DNA of 9,208 bases from Alphaproteobacteria bacterium MarineAlpha10_Bin3 (GTDB taxonomy: Bacteria > Pseudomonadota > Alphaproteobacteria > UBA8366 > GCA-2717185). Both the position numbers and the translations under genes were made by a program. Of the stretch, positions 1 through 7,221 are shown piece after piece. Each line of letters opens with the position of its first letter. The first letter of the stretch is position 1. A model generated the notes under the pieces. It searched no databases. It was not told the DNA's origin and saw only the letters and a list, made by a program, of their open reading frames with translations. The stretch covers positions 1 through 9,208 of the forward strand of contig PTKA01000030.1 of the NCBI GenBank assembly GCA_002937525.1, in the 5' to 3' direction.

Positions 1-282
1 CCCCCTGAGATGGTCGCCATCTCCGAGGCCATTCACGAAGGGGCCATGGTTTTCTTGAAGCGCGAGTACTCTATTCTCCTGATCTTCATCGCCATCGTAT
101 TTGGTCTGCTCTACGGCTTTCTTCCCGACGAGCGCACAGCCTTTGCCTTTCTGGCCGGGGCGGCTTGCTCCATCGTCGCCGGGTTCACGGGGATGAAGGC
201 GGCCACACGCGCCAATGTGCGCACGGCGCAGGCGGCCAACCAGCGCGGTCAGGGCGCGGCGCTGACCATGGCGTCGATATAG
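1..282 (+). CDS. hppA: Membrane-bound pyrophosphatase (HppA family), internal N-terminal fragment
   Basis: The reading frame is open from base 1 (P-P-E-M-V-A-I...), so the true start lies left of the window. The sequence matches the N-terminal part of ion-pumping membrane pyrophosphatases, which split pyrophosphate to drive H+ or Na+ across the inner membrane. Visible are the IxEGAMVFLKREY stretch, two hydrophobic helices (about 79-138 and 142-195), and the family signature ATRANVRTAQAA. Full-length proteins have about 650-720 residues and 15-16 helices; only about 90 residues are here. Family likeness ends at A-L-T-M-A (near 273), and three codons later a TAG closes the frame inside the antisense of the next gene's 3' end. 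The catalytic core and the residue that separates K+-dependent from K+-independent types are absent. As it stands the product would be non-functional. The cut is either a rearrangement or an assembly chimera. Family call is confident; the biology of the fragment is not. Confidence 0.8.
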   Translation, partial: PPEMVAISEAIHEGAMVFLKREYSILLIFIAIVFGLLYGFLPDERTAFAFLAGAACSIVAGFTGMKAATRANVRTAQAANQRGQGAALTMASI

Positions 283-1574
283 TCGAAACGGCCGACCGAT
301 TGGGGCCAGAAAATATTGTTTCCGATGCCCCAGGCAACCTCGTCATGGGCAAGGCCCAATAGCCCTTCGAGGATTTCGCGTGTGTGTTGACCGATCAGCG
401 GCGCGGCGCTGGTATTGATCGCCGGGGTTTGCGAAAGCGCGAACGGCGCGTTCTGGAACTTACGCCGGCCCAGCACCGGATGGTCCAGTTCGGTGAACAG
501 GGCGCGGTGGCGAAGCTGCGGGTCGTTTTCCACGCGGTCCTGGGCGCTTTGCACCGGCATGGCGCGCACGCCGGCCGCCTGGCACAATTCCATGACCGCG
601 TATTTATCGTGCGTCAATGTCCAGGCTTCGATGTTCCGGTCCAGATCTTCTTGATGCGTCAGGCGTCCAAGGCCCGTCGCGAACCGCCGGTCCCCGGCCC
701 AGTCCGGCGACGCCATGACGGCGACGAATTTGCGCCACTCCGCATCGTCGAGACACACGATCGCGCACCAGTCGTTATAGCCGCCGCCCTTGGCGCGGTA
801 CGCATTGTGCGGCGCCACCGTCGGCCCCCGGTAGTTGTTCAGCAGCGGCGTGCCGGGCCAGTGCGCGCGGTTGCCAGGCGGGAAACCTTCGCGCCGCGAC
901 GCCCGGCCATTGACCGTAACATCCAGCAAAGCCGGCCCGTTCAAGGTCACGCCGTTCAACATCTGCGACAGATCGACATGCTGCCCCAGCCCGGTTCGGT
1001 TGCGCCGGTACAAGGCGCCCAACACGCAATTGGCCATGGTGGTGCCGCCAAGGTCGTCGAGAATCGACCATCCCCACCCCGCCGGCGGCCGGCCCGGCAG
1101 ACCGGACGAAAAAGTCATGCCGCTGAACGCTTGTGCGGTCGGTCCCATCATCGTGTAGTCGGATTGGCGTCCGGTATGGCCGAGCCCGGAATGCGAGACA
1201 TAGACGATGTCCGGCTTGATTTCGCACAGCACGTCATAGCCCAGCCCCCAGCTTCGCAGCGCCTTGGGGCTGAAATTTTCCACCACCACGTCGCAGACCG
1301 CGACCAGACGCTTGATTACCGCCAGCCCCTTTTGGCTGCGTAAATTGACGGTGATGCTTTTCTTGTTCGGGTTGGTATCGTTGAAGGTCGGCGACGAATT
1401 AAGGCTGCGCTCGATGCCTTCGGGGGTCACCGCCGTCATGCGCCCGCGTTCGTTGGCGGGCCATTCCACCTTGATGATTTCGGCGCCCAGCGCGCCCAGC
1501 CATCGCGTCGACCACGGCCCGGCCCGGACCCAGGTGAAATCCAGCACCCGGATACCATCGAGTGCGGCTGGCAT
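249..1574 (-). CDS. CaiB/BaiF family (type III) CoA-transferase
   Basis: 441 residues, the usual length for family III CoA-transferases, which move CoA from one acyl-CoA to a free carboxylic acid in the cytoplasm. The N-terminus shows the typical LDGIRVLDFTWVRAGPW and LGALGAEIIKVEWP (residues 5-39). NKKSITVNL follows at 70-78 and VVVENFSPKALRSWGLGY at about 96-113. The SILDDLGG segment (170-177) aligns with the formyl-CoA transferase active-site region, making D173 the likely catalytic aspartate. ALYRRNRTGLGQHVDLS (187-203) is also family-typical. The start ATG overlaps the stop of the upstream flavin monooxygenase gene (TGATG, one shared base). No Shine-Dalgarno precedes it, so translation is probably coupled. 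The last five or so residues (V-S-A-A-P) and the stop are antisense to the HppA fragment, so the native C-terminus may differ slightly. Substrate unknown; operon context suggests activation of an acid formed in an oxidative catabolic route. Confidence 0.9.
   Translation of the reverse strand: MPAALDGIRVLDFTWVRAGPWSTRWLGALGAEIIKVEWPANERGRMTAVTPEGIERSLNSSPTFNDTNPNKKSITVNLRSQKGLAVIKRLVAVCDVVVENFSPKALRSWGLGYDVLCEIKPDIVYVSHSGLGHTGRQSDYTMMGPTAQAFSGMTFSSGLPGRPPAGWGWSILDDLGGTTMANCVLGALYRRNRTGLGQHVDLSQMLNGVTLNGPALLDVTVNGRASRREGFPPGNRAHWPGTPLLNNYRGPTVAPHNAYRAKGGGYNDWCAIVCLDDAEWRKFVAVMASPDWAGDRRFATGLGRLTHQEDLDRNIEAWTLTHDKYAVMELCQAAGVRAMPVQSAQDRVENDPQLRHRALFTELDHPVLGRRKFQNAPFALSQTPAINTSAAPLIGQHTREILEGLLGLAHDEVAWGIGNNIFWPQSVGRFDYIDAMVSAAP
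268..285. other. Junction between HppA fragment and CoA-transferase 3' end
   Basis: HppA likeness ends at A-L-T-M-A (near 273). The minus-strand CoA-transferase reads F-D-Y-I-D-A-M into the same bases. The shared core is CCATGGCGTC or thereabouts. Two unrelated genes therefore meet tail to tail with one of them cut in mid-protein. Confidence 0.55.
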
Positions 1575-2689
1575 CAGTGCGCGGCCGCGCGCGTGCGCGG
1601 TGCTTCTCCCGGGGCGGCGCCGACATCGATTCGTTTCAGCCGTGGCAGCACCTTCCTGGCGAAGAGCCGCATATTGTCCTTCGCCATATCGTGCGGCATG
1701 CCGCCATAGCTGAAAATCCCGATGAATCCGGCGCAGTCGATCTTTTCGCGGTAGTCCATCATCCGCTCGAATACCCGGTCGGGCGTGCCCCAGACCTGTA
1801 GATCGGCGAGAAAATCGACGAACTTGCCGACGCCGTGCTTGTTGATGTTCCGGGACAGCGCGCCGTAATACTCATAGCCCTTGATGTCGGCCAGCCCCTC
1901 ATTGTGAAATTCGTAATGCTCCAGCGCCGAGCAACAATATCCGCGGATATAGTTGCGGTGCATCTCGTCGGCCGCGCCCGCATCTTCGTGACAGCCGATG
2001 AAGGAAACCATGAGCGGTTTGGGCGGTTCTTCGCCATTGTTCACCTCGCGGTAGATGGCGCGGTAGGCGTCGAGTTCGGCCAGCGTCTTGTCCCAGGGTT
2101 TTTGCGCGATGATCATCACGCCGATGCCAAGCTTGGCCATGATCCGCGACGATTCCGGTGACACCGCCGAGGCATAGACCCGCCCCTTGAAGCTCTTGAA
2201 GGGGGCCGGGCGGATCGGCGTGCGCGGCTGCTTGAAATGGGTGCCGTCGGCTTCGATATAGCCGGTCTCCAGCGCGTCCAGGATCGCCTGGCCATATTCG
2301 ACGAACCGCTCGCGGGACTGGCCCATTTCGCGCTGGAAACCTTCGAATTCGATGCGTCCCAGCCCGCGCCCCATGCCCAGGGTCACCCGGCCGCCGCTAA
2401 GATGATCCAGCATCACGACTTCTTCGGTCAGCCGGATCGGGTCGTGCCATGGCAGCACGACGACCATCGAGCCGAGTTGAACATGTTTGGTGCGCCCGGC
2501 CATATAGGTAAGAAACTGCATGACGTTGGGACACATCGTGTATCCGTCGAAATGATGTTCGGCACTCCAGATCGAATCGAATCCCAACGGCTCGGCCAGA
2601 TCCGCCATCGACAATTCGTGCCGGTAAACCGCCCGGTCGTCATATTGATCGGTCAGGTTCTGAAAGAACGTGCTCATTCCCACATGCAT
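1574..2689 (-). CDS. LLM-class flavin-dependent oxidoreductase (luciferase-like monooxygenase)
   Basis: 371 residues, predicted bacterial-luciferase-like TIM barrel. Enzymes of this class use reduced FMN (or F420 in some lineages) to oxygenate or oxidise small organic substrates. Evidence: LAEPLGFDSIWSAEHHF (31-47) near the first barrel strands, LGSMVVVLPWHDPIRLTEE (72-90), LDHLSGGRVTLGMGRG (94-109), AVSPESSRIMAKLGIGVMII in the central barrel, and WGTPDRVFERM near the C-terminus, where these proteins usually carry WGTPE/D. The start at 2689 is preceded by AAGGGAA (2697-2703) seven bases away. An internal Met at codon 5 is possible but has no better site. It is the first gene of an operon with the CoA-transferase, whose ATG overlaps its TGA. 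It is transcribed divergently from the Baeyer-Villiger gene, sharing a 145-base intergenic region. The last 20 or so residues are a low-complexity Ala/Arg tail. Fold confident; substrate and cofactor type unknown. Confidence 0.9.
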   Translation of the reverse strand: MHVGMSTFFQNLTDQYDDRAVYRHELSMADLAEPLGFDSIWSAEHHFDGYTMCPNVMQFLTYMAGRTKHVQLGSMVVVLPWHDPIRLTEEVVMLDHLSGGRVTLGMGRGLGRIEFEGFQREMGQSRERFVEYGQAILDALETGYIEADGTHFKQPRTPIRPAPFKSFKGRVYASAVSPESSRIMAKLGIGVMIIAQKPWDKTLAELDAYRAIYREVNNGEEPPKPLMVSFIGCHEDAGAADEMHRNYIRGYCCSALEHYEFHNEGLADIKGYEYYGALSRNINKHGVGKFVDFLADLQVWGTPDRVFERMMDYREKIDCAGFIGIFSYGGMPHDMAKDNMRLFARKVLPRLKRIDVGAAPGEAPRTRAAAH

Positions 2690-2696
2690 TGCCGAG

Positions 2697-2703
2697 TTCC
2701 CTT
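2697..2703 (-). promoter_or_regulatory. Ribosome binding site of the flavin monooxygenase gene
   Basis: On the minus strand AAGGGAA lies seven bases before the ATG at 2689. It supports that start over the Met four codons further in. Confidence 0.6.
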
Positions 2704-2722
2704 CGTCTTGCCAGGCCGCGAA

Positions 2723-2728
2723 ATTATG
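2723..2728 (-). promoter_or_regulatory. Candidate -10 box for the minus-strand operon
   Basis: The minus strand reads CATAAT here, five of six matches to the sigma-70 -10 consensus. It sits about 34 bases upstream of the flavin monooxygenase start, giving a leader of roughly 25-30 bases that includes the ribosome binding site. No good -35 box is found 16-18 bases upstream, so this is a weak call resting on one hexamer and its position. Confidence 0.3.
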
Positions 2729-2767
2729 CGGGAAAAGCCGCGCTGGCGGTACTGCTTTGTGCCGGGC

Positions 2768-2796
2768 TTGGCATCGCGCGGGGTAAATCGGATAAG
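2768..2796 (+). promoter_or_regulatory. Candidate sigma-70 promoter of the Baeyer-Villiger gene
   Basis: TTGGCA (2768-2773, five of six to TTGACA), a 17-base spacer, then GATAAG (2791-2796, four of six to TATAAT). Transcription would begin near 2803. The ATG at 2805 would then be almost leaderless, while the ATG at 2835 would have a 30-base leader carrying a strong Shine-Dalgarno. The promoter-like sequence and the start choice therefore support each other. Confidence 0.45.
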
Positions 2797-2818
2797 ATGG
2801 CGCGATGAGCGAGCCGAT

Positions 2819-2824
2819 GGAGGA
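2819..2824 (+). promoter_or_regulatory. Shine-Dalgarno that decides the Baeyer-Villiger start
   Basis: GGAGGA lies ten bases before the ATG at 2835. The alternative in-frame ATGs at 2805 and 2817 have no comparable site, so 2835 is preferred. Confidence 0.6.
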
Positions 2825-2834
2825 TAGCGGCGCA

Positions 2835-4427
<1,593 letters not shown>

Positions 4428-4435
4428 CGCAGTCC

Positions 4436-4487
4436 GGGGGAAACGGCGGGCGCAAAAGCCGGGTCTTCCCCTGAAGCGAACTTCAGG
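4436..4487 (+). other. Two overlapping hairpins downstream of the Baeyer-Villiger gene
   Basis: CCTGAAG (4470-4476) and CTTCAGG (4481-4487) form a perfect 7-bp stem around the tetraloop CGAA. Just before it, GGGGAA (4437-4442) can pair with TTCCCC (4466-4471), with an inner CGGC/GCCG pair (4444-4447, 4458-4461). The two structures share bases 4470-4471, so they compete at their edges. No T-run follows, so this is not a classical intrinsic terminator. It could act as a Rho-assisted stop or 3'-end stabiliser, or be chance in GC-rich DNA. Confidence 0.35.
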
Positions 4488-4492
4488 CCCGA

Positions 4493-4521
4493 TAGACTTG
4501 GCGATTAACCACGCATAGAAT
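4493..4521 (+). promoter_or_regulatory. Candidate promoter of the ceramidase-like gene
   Basis: TAGACT (4493-4498, four of six to the -35 consensus), a 17-base spacer, then TAGAAT (4516-4521, five of six to the -10 consensus). Transcription would start near 4528, about 18 bases before the ATG. GGGGAAGG (4535-4542) serves as ribosome binding site. Sequence match only. Confidence 0.35.
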
Positions 4522-4545
4522 CTCCAATTCGCATGGGGAAGGCGC

Positions 4546-5340
4546 ATGGCTGACCGGCGCGTTAAAAGGCGACCGATTGCTATCCTGGCCGCGGTTACGG
4601 CCGCGGCCGCGATTGCCGCTTCGTTCGTTCCAGCTTTTCCCCAGGACCCGGCCTACCATGACTTTGCCGACCGAAGCCGGGTTCTGGGTATTGCGCATTT
4701 CGGCGACGTTGCCTCGAATCTGGGATTTCTGCTGGTCGGCACCCTTAGCCTGGCTTTCATGGCGGGCCGGCGCGGCGCCAGACTGTTCGCGGTGCCCGGC
4801 GAGCGCTGGCCCTTTCGACTCTATTTCGCCGGCCTGGCGGCGGCCGCTTTGGGGTCCGGGTATTATCACCTCGACCCCTCCAATGCGGCGCTGGCGTGGG
4901 ACCGCCTGGCCCTGAGCGTGCCAACCATGGCGCTCTTGGCCGCGTTCATCGTGGACCGGATCCACAACGGGCTGGCGGCCTTGGCGACATTACCCGTGCT
5001 GCTGATCCTGGGCGCGGGCAGCGTGGTCACTTGGCATCTGAGCGAGGCCGCCGGTCACGGCGATCTGCGATTTTACGCGCTGGTGCAAATCCTGCCTGTC
5101 CTCCTGATTCCTTTGATCTGCCTGCTGTTCGAGGGCCGCCATACCAGCGGAAAATACGTCCTTTACATGGTGTTCTGGTACCTTCTGGCCCGGATCTGCG
5201 AACTCTTGGATCGTCAGATCGACGGCGTGCTTGGCGGTCTGGTCAGCGGCCATACCTTGAAGCATCTTTTCGCCGCCGTGGCGGCCTACGCCATGCTGGC
5301 GATGCTGCGCGCGGCGTCAAGGACAGGGGGCATCCGGTAG
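4546..5340 (+). CDS. Alkaline ceramidase-like seven-helix membrane hydrolase (CREST superfamily)
   Basis: 264 residues, mostly hydrophobic, with about seven predicted membrane helices (near 11-30, 55-73, 90-107, 120-136, 145-163, 176-194, 203-220, with the last region 234-254). Eukaryotic alkaline ceramidases use a Zn2+ held by three histidines with a nearby Ser and Asp to cleave the ceramide amide bond. All five residues are present with the exact spacing of human ACER3: S104-x3-H108 (ACER3 S77/H81), D119 eleven residues later (D92), and H236-x3-H240 in SGHTLKHL (H217/H221). SNLGFLLVG (57-65) also fits the family. The basic N-terminus (RRVKRR) should stay cytoplasmic by the positive-inside rule. 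A GGGGAAGG site precedes the ATG. It converges on the alpha/beta hydrolase gene with an 18-base gap. Metal-dependent membrane amidase activity is likely; whether the substrate is ceramide or another lipid amide is unknown. Confidence 0.85.
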   Translation: MADRRVKRRPIAILAAVTAAAAIAASFVPAFPQDPAYHDFADRSRVLGIAHFGDVASNLGFLLVGTLSLAFMAGRRGARLFAVPGERWPFRLYFAGLAAAALGSGYYHLDPSNAALAWDRLALSVPTMALLAAFIVDRIHNGLAALATLPVLLILGAGSVVTWHLSEAAGHGDLRFYALVQILPVLLIPLICLLFEGRHTSGKYVLYMVFWYLLARICELLDRQIDGVLGGLVSGHTLKHLFAAVAAYAMLAMLRAASRTGGIR

Positions 5341-5358
5341 GCCGCGCCCCGGTCACGA

Positions 5359-6114
5359 TTAGCCGGCCGCCGGGCAATGCGCCCGCAGGAATGTGCGTAC
5401 ATGGCGCACGGCCAGGGGGATGCGGTCCCGGGGCTCCTTCCACGGATAGAGGCTTACTTCGGCGTTCGGCGCCAGAAGCGCCGATTCCATGGCAACCTCA
5501 TAGGGGTGGGCCGGGATATCGTCCGGCAGGACCAGTATTGGCGTCTGGCAGGCGCGCACGAAATCGCGGGTCACGGTGAACACAAAGTCGGCGTTAAAGC
5601 GGTACATCTTGTCGAGGAAGGCAGCGGCCATATCCATCGTGATGTCGGGCCGGCGTTCGCACAGCATCGGCGCCCATCCTTCGATATTGTTGCGGTAGAA
5701 AAGGTCGGGCAATTCCGGCCGGACCCCGCTGGGCTGTACCAGCACCGCGGCGGCAATGCGGCCGGGCGCGCGGCGCAACAGGTTCCAGATGAAGGGGCCG
5801 CCGATGCAAAAGCCCATCACCAGGAATTTTTCGATGCCCAGATGATCCATCAGGCCGATCTGGTCGTCGCCATAGGCGTCCCACGGCCGTTCGATTTCAA
5901 GCGGACCGGACGACTGGCCGCCATTGGCGTTGCGCAAATCCATCGTAATGCAGCGATACGCGCCCTTGAACGCCCCCACCGGGTTGAACGGCGCGCTGCC
6001 GGTGAAATTAGACATTGTCGCGTTCAACCCGCCGCCGGGGATGAGCAGCAGCGGATAGCCCGAGCCGGCCTCCTGGTAATGGATGCGGACCGGGCCCTTT
6101 TCGTAGAACGGCAT
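5359..6114 (-). CDS. Alpha/beta hydrolase with a cysteine nucleophile
   Basis: 251 residues from the ATG at 6114. That start has GAAGGGAG (6122-6129) seven bases upstream and gives the family-typical MPFYEKGPVRIHYQEAGSG. The frame extends 34 codons further upstream, but without a good site. The fold is clear: LLLIPGGG (22-29, oxyanion region), ITMDLRNANGGQS (56-68), and the nucleophile elbow VMGFCIGG (99-106). The elbow is GxCxGG, so C103 replaces the usual serine, as in dienelactone hydrolase. Acid candidates are D198/D199 in LVLPDDIPAHP. The usual GH catalytic histidine near the C-terminus is not evident; H203 or H238 could serve. Likely cytoplasmic, as no signal peptide is seen. Next to a Baeyer-Villiger monooxygenase it is a natural candidate for opening the ester or lactone product, but it is transcribed on the other strand. 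Fold confident, chemistry inferred. Confidence 0.88.
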   Translation of the reverse strand: MPFYEKGPVRIHYQEAGSGYPLLLIPGGGLNATMSNFTGSAPFNPVGAFKGAYRCITMDLRNANGGQSSGPLEIERPWDAYGDDQIGLMDHLGIEKFLVMGFCIGGPFIWNLLRRAPGRIAAAVLVQPSGVRPELPDLFYRNNIEGWAPMLCERRPDITMDMAAAFLDKMYRFNADFVFTVTRDFVRACQTPILVLPDDIPAHPYEVAMESALLAPNAEVSLYPWKEPRDRIPLAVRHVRTFLRAHCPAAG

Positions 6115-6121
6115 GACGTTT

Positions 6122-6129
6122 CTCCCTTC
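6122..6129 (-). promoter_or_regulatory. Ribosome binding site of the alpha/beta hydrolase
   Basis: GAAGGGAG on the minus strand, seven bases before the ATG at 6114. It argues against the longer frame starting at 6216. Confidence 0.65.
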
Positions 6130-6134
6130 CCCCG

Positions 6135-6148
6135 CGAGGTATACCGCG
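6135..6148. promoter_or_regulatory. Imperfect palindrome in a divergent promoter region (possible operator)
   Basis: Centred on the perfect 8-base palindrome GGTATACC (6138-6145), with 12 of 14 bases symmetric over 6135-6148. It lies in the 95 bases between the divergent starts of the alpha/beta hydrolase (6114) and the nitronate monooxygenase-like gene (6210), close to the hydrolase start. It could be a regulator site or simply part of a -10 region (TATACC). No regulator gene is in the window. Confidence 0.25.
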
Positions 6149-6196
6149 TTCGCGTCTTGTGTCATCGTCTTTTGCGCCGAGATAGACGATGAACCC

Positions 6197-6202
6197 GAAG
6201 GA
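6197..6202 (+). promoter_or_regulatory. Ribosome binding site that decides the nitronate monooxygenase-like start
   Basis: GAAGGA lies seven bases before the ATG at 6210. The upstream in-frame ATG at 6189 has only a poor site, so 6210 is preferred. Confidence 0.6.
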
Positions 6203-6209
6203 TGCGCCC

Positions 6210-7205
6210 ATGCCACTTGCCCGACTGCTCCGCAATAACTCGCTTTGCGCGATGCTTGGCATTGATTACCCGGTGCTGCAGGCCGGCATGTTTCATGTCG
6301 CCTATGGCCGGCTGGCCGCCGCCGTATCCAACGCCGGCGGCTTGGGGGTCATCGGTTCGGCCTATATGAGCGGGGCGCAATTGCGCGAACAGATCCACAT
6401 TGTCAAGGGCGAGTGCGACAAGCCGTTCGGCGTCGATATCCTGTTCGCGCGGGTCGCCGGCGGCGACGGCAAGACCGCCGGCTATACCAGGGCGGTGAAC
6501 GAAGCCATCGAGGTGACCTTCGATGAAGCCGTGCCGGTGCTGGTTTCGGGGCTGGGCAGTCCCGCCGCCGTGGTGCCCGACGCCCATGCGGCGGGGATGA
6601 TCGTGATGAGCCTGGTCGGGACCGCGCGCCAGGCGCGCCGCGTGGTGGCCGACGGCGTCGATGTGGTGATCGCATCGGGCCATGCCGGCGGCGGCCATGT
6701 CGGCCGTGTCGCCACGGTGGCGCTGGTGCCGCGGGTCGTCGATTGCGTCGATGTACCGGTGGTCGCAGCCGGCGGTCTGGTCGATGGCCGGGGCCTGGTG
6801 GCGGCGCTCGCGTTCGGTGCCGCCGGAGTCTGGATGGGCACCCGCTTCATCGCCAGCGAGGAAGCCCGCGGGCACATCAATTACAAGAACAAAATCACCC
6901 AGATCGACGAGGACGGCACGGTGATCTCACGCGGTCATTCCGGCAAGCCCAACCGGATGATCGCCAATCGCTTTACTGCGTCCTGGGAGGGCCGGGAAGC
7001 CGAAATCAAACCCTATCCCTTGCAGATGATCGAGGTCGGCAACCCGGCCAGCCATGCCGGCCGCATCGAAGGCGACGTGGAAGACGGGGTCTTGCCGGCG
7101 GGCCAGGGGGCGGGCATGATCGAGGCGGTGCTGCCCGCCGGCCAGATCGTGGCCGACATCGTCGCCGAAGCCGACGATGTGCTGCGGCGGCTCGCCGGAC
7201 GATAA
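6210..7205 (+). CDS. Nitronate monooxygenase / 2-nitropropane dioxygenase-like FMN enzyme
   Basis: 331 residues from the ATG at 6210 (338 from 6189). The shorter form begins MPLARLLRN and reaches LGIDYPVLQAGM, as family members do. These FMN-bound TIM-barrel enzymes oxidise alkyl nitronates; relatives include NADH:quinone reductases and FabK-type enoyl reductases. Visible are AVSNAGGLGVIG (38-49), GHAGGGHVG (157-165) in place of the common GxEAGGHxG with H163 at the catalytic-His position, PVVAAGG (183-189) for phosphate binding, and FGAAGVWMGTRF (202-213). The glutamate of GxEAGGH is alanine here (A159), so strict nitronate activity is uncertain. The amidohydrolase gene follows after a 16-base gap with its own strong ribosome binding site, indicating one operon. 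It is divergent from the alpha/beta hydrolase gene. Family confident; substrate open. Confidence 0.88.
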   Translation: MPLARLLRNNSLCAMLGIDYPVLQAGMFHVAYGRLAAAVSNAGGLGVIGSAYMSGAQLREQIHIVKGECDKPFGVDILFARVAGGDGKTAGYTRAVNEAIEVTFDEAVPVLVSGLGSPAAVVPDAHAAGMIVMSLVGTARQARRVVADGVDVVIASGHAGGGHVGRVATVALVPRVVDCVDVPVVAAGGLVDGRGLVAALAFGAAGVWMGTRFIASEEARGHINYKNKITQIDEDGTVISRGHSGKPNRMIANRFTASWEGREAEIKPYPLQMIEVGNPASHAGRIEGDVEDGVLPAGQGAGMIEAVLPAGQIVADIVAEADDVLRRLAGR

Positions 7206-7206
7206 T

Positions 7207-7215
7207 AGGAGGGAG
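7207..7215 (+). promoter_or_regulatory. Strong ribosome binding site of the amidohydrolase
   Basis: AGGAGGGAG begins two bases after the stop codon of the preceding gene and ends six bases before the ATG at 7222. It fixes this start and the two-gene operon. Confidence 0.75.
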
Positions 7216-7221
7216 ATTCTC

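Noticed and set aside
384..1343. Plus-strand open frame of 319 codons
   Set aside because: Antisense of the CoA-transferase; rich in Arg, His and Ala and without any motif.
4548..4620. GGCCGCGG-type short palindromes at the start of the ceramidase-like gene
   Set aside because: They fall inside codons for the Ala-rich first membrane helix and are expected at this base composition.
5335..5395. Possible bidirectional terminator between the convergent ceramidase-like and alpha/beta hydrolase genes
   Set aside because: The 18-base gap holds GC-rich sequence but no convincing stem followed by a T-run on either strand.
6162..6875. Minus-strand open frame of 237 codons rich in His and Asp
   Set aside because: It is the antisense of the nitronate monooxygenase-like gene; the His/Asp richness reflects complementary GC-rich codons, not a metal-binding protein.
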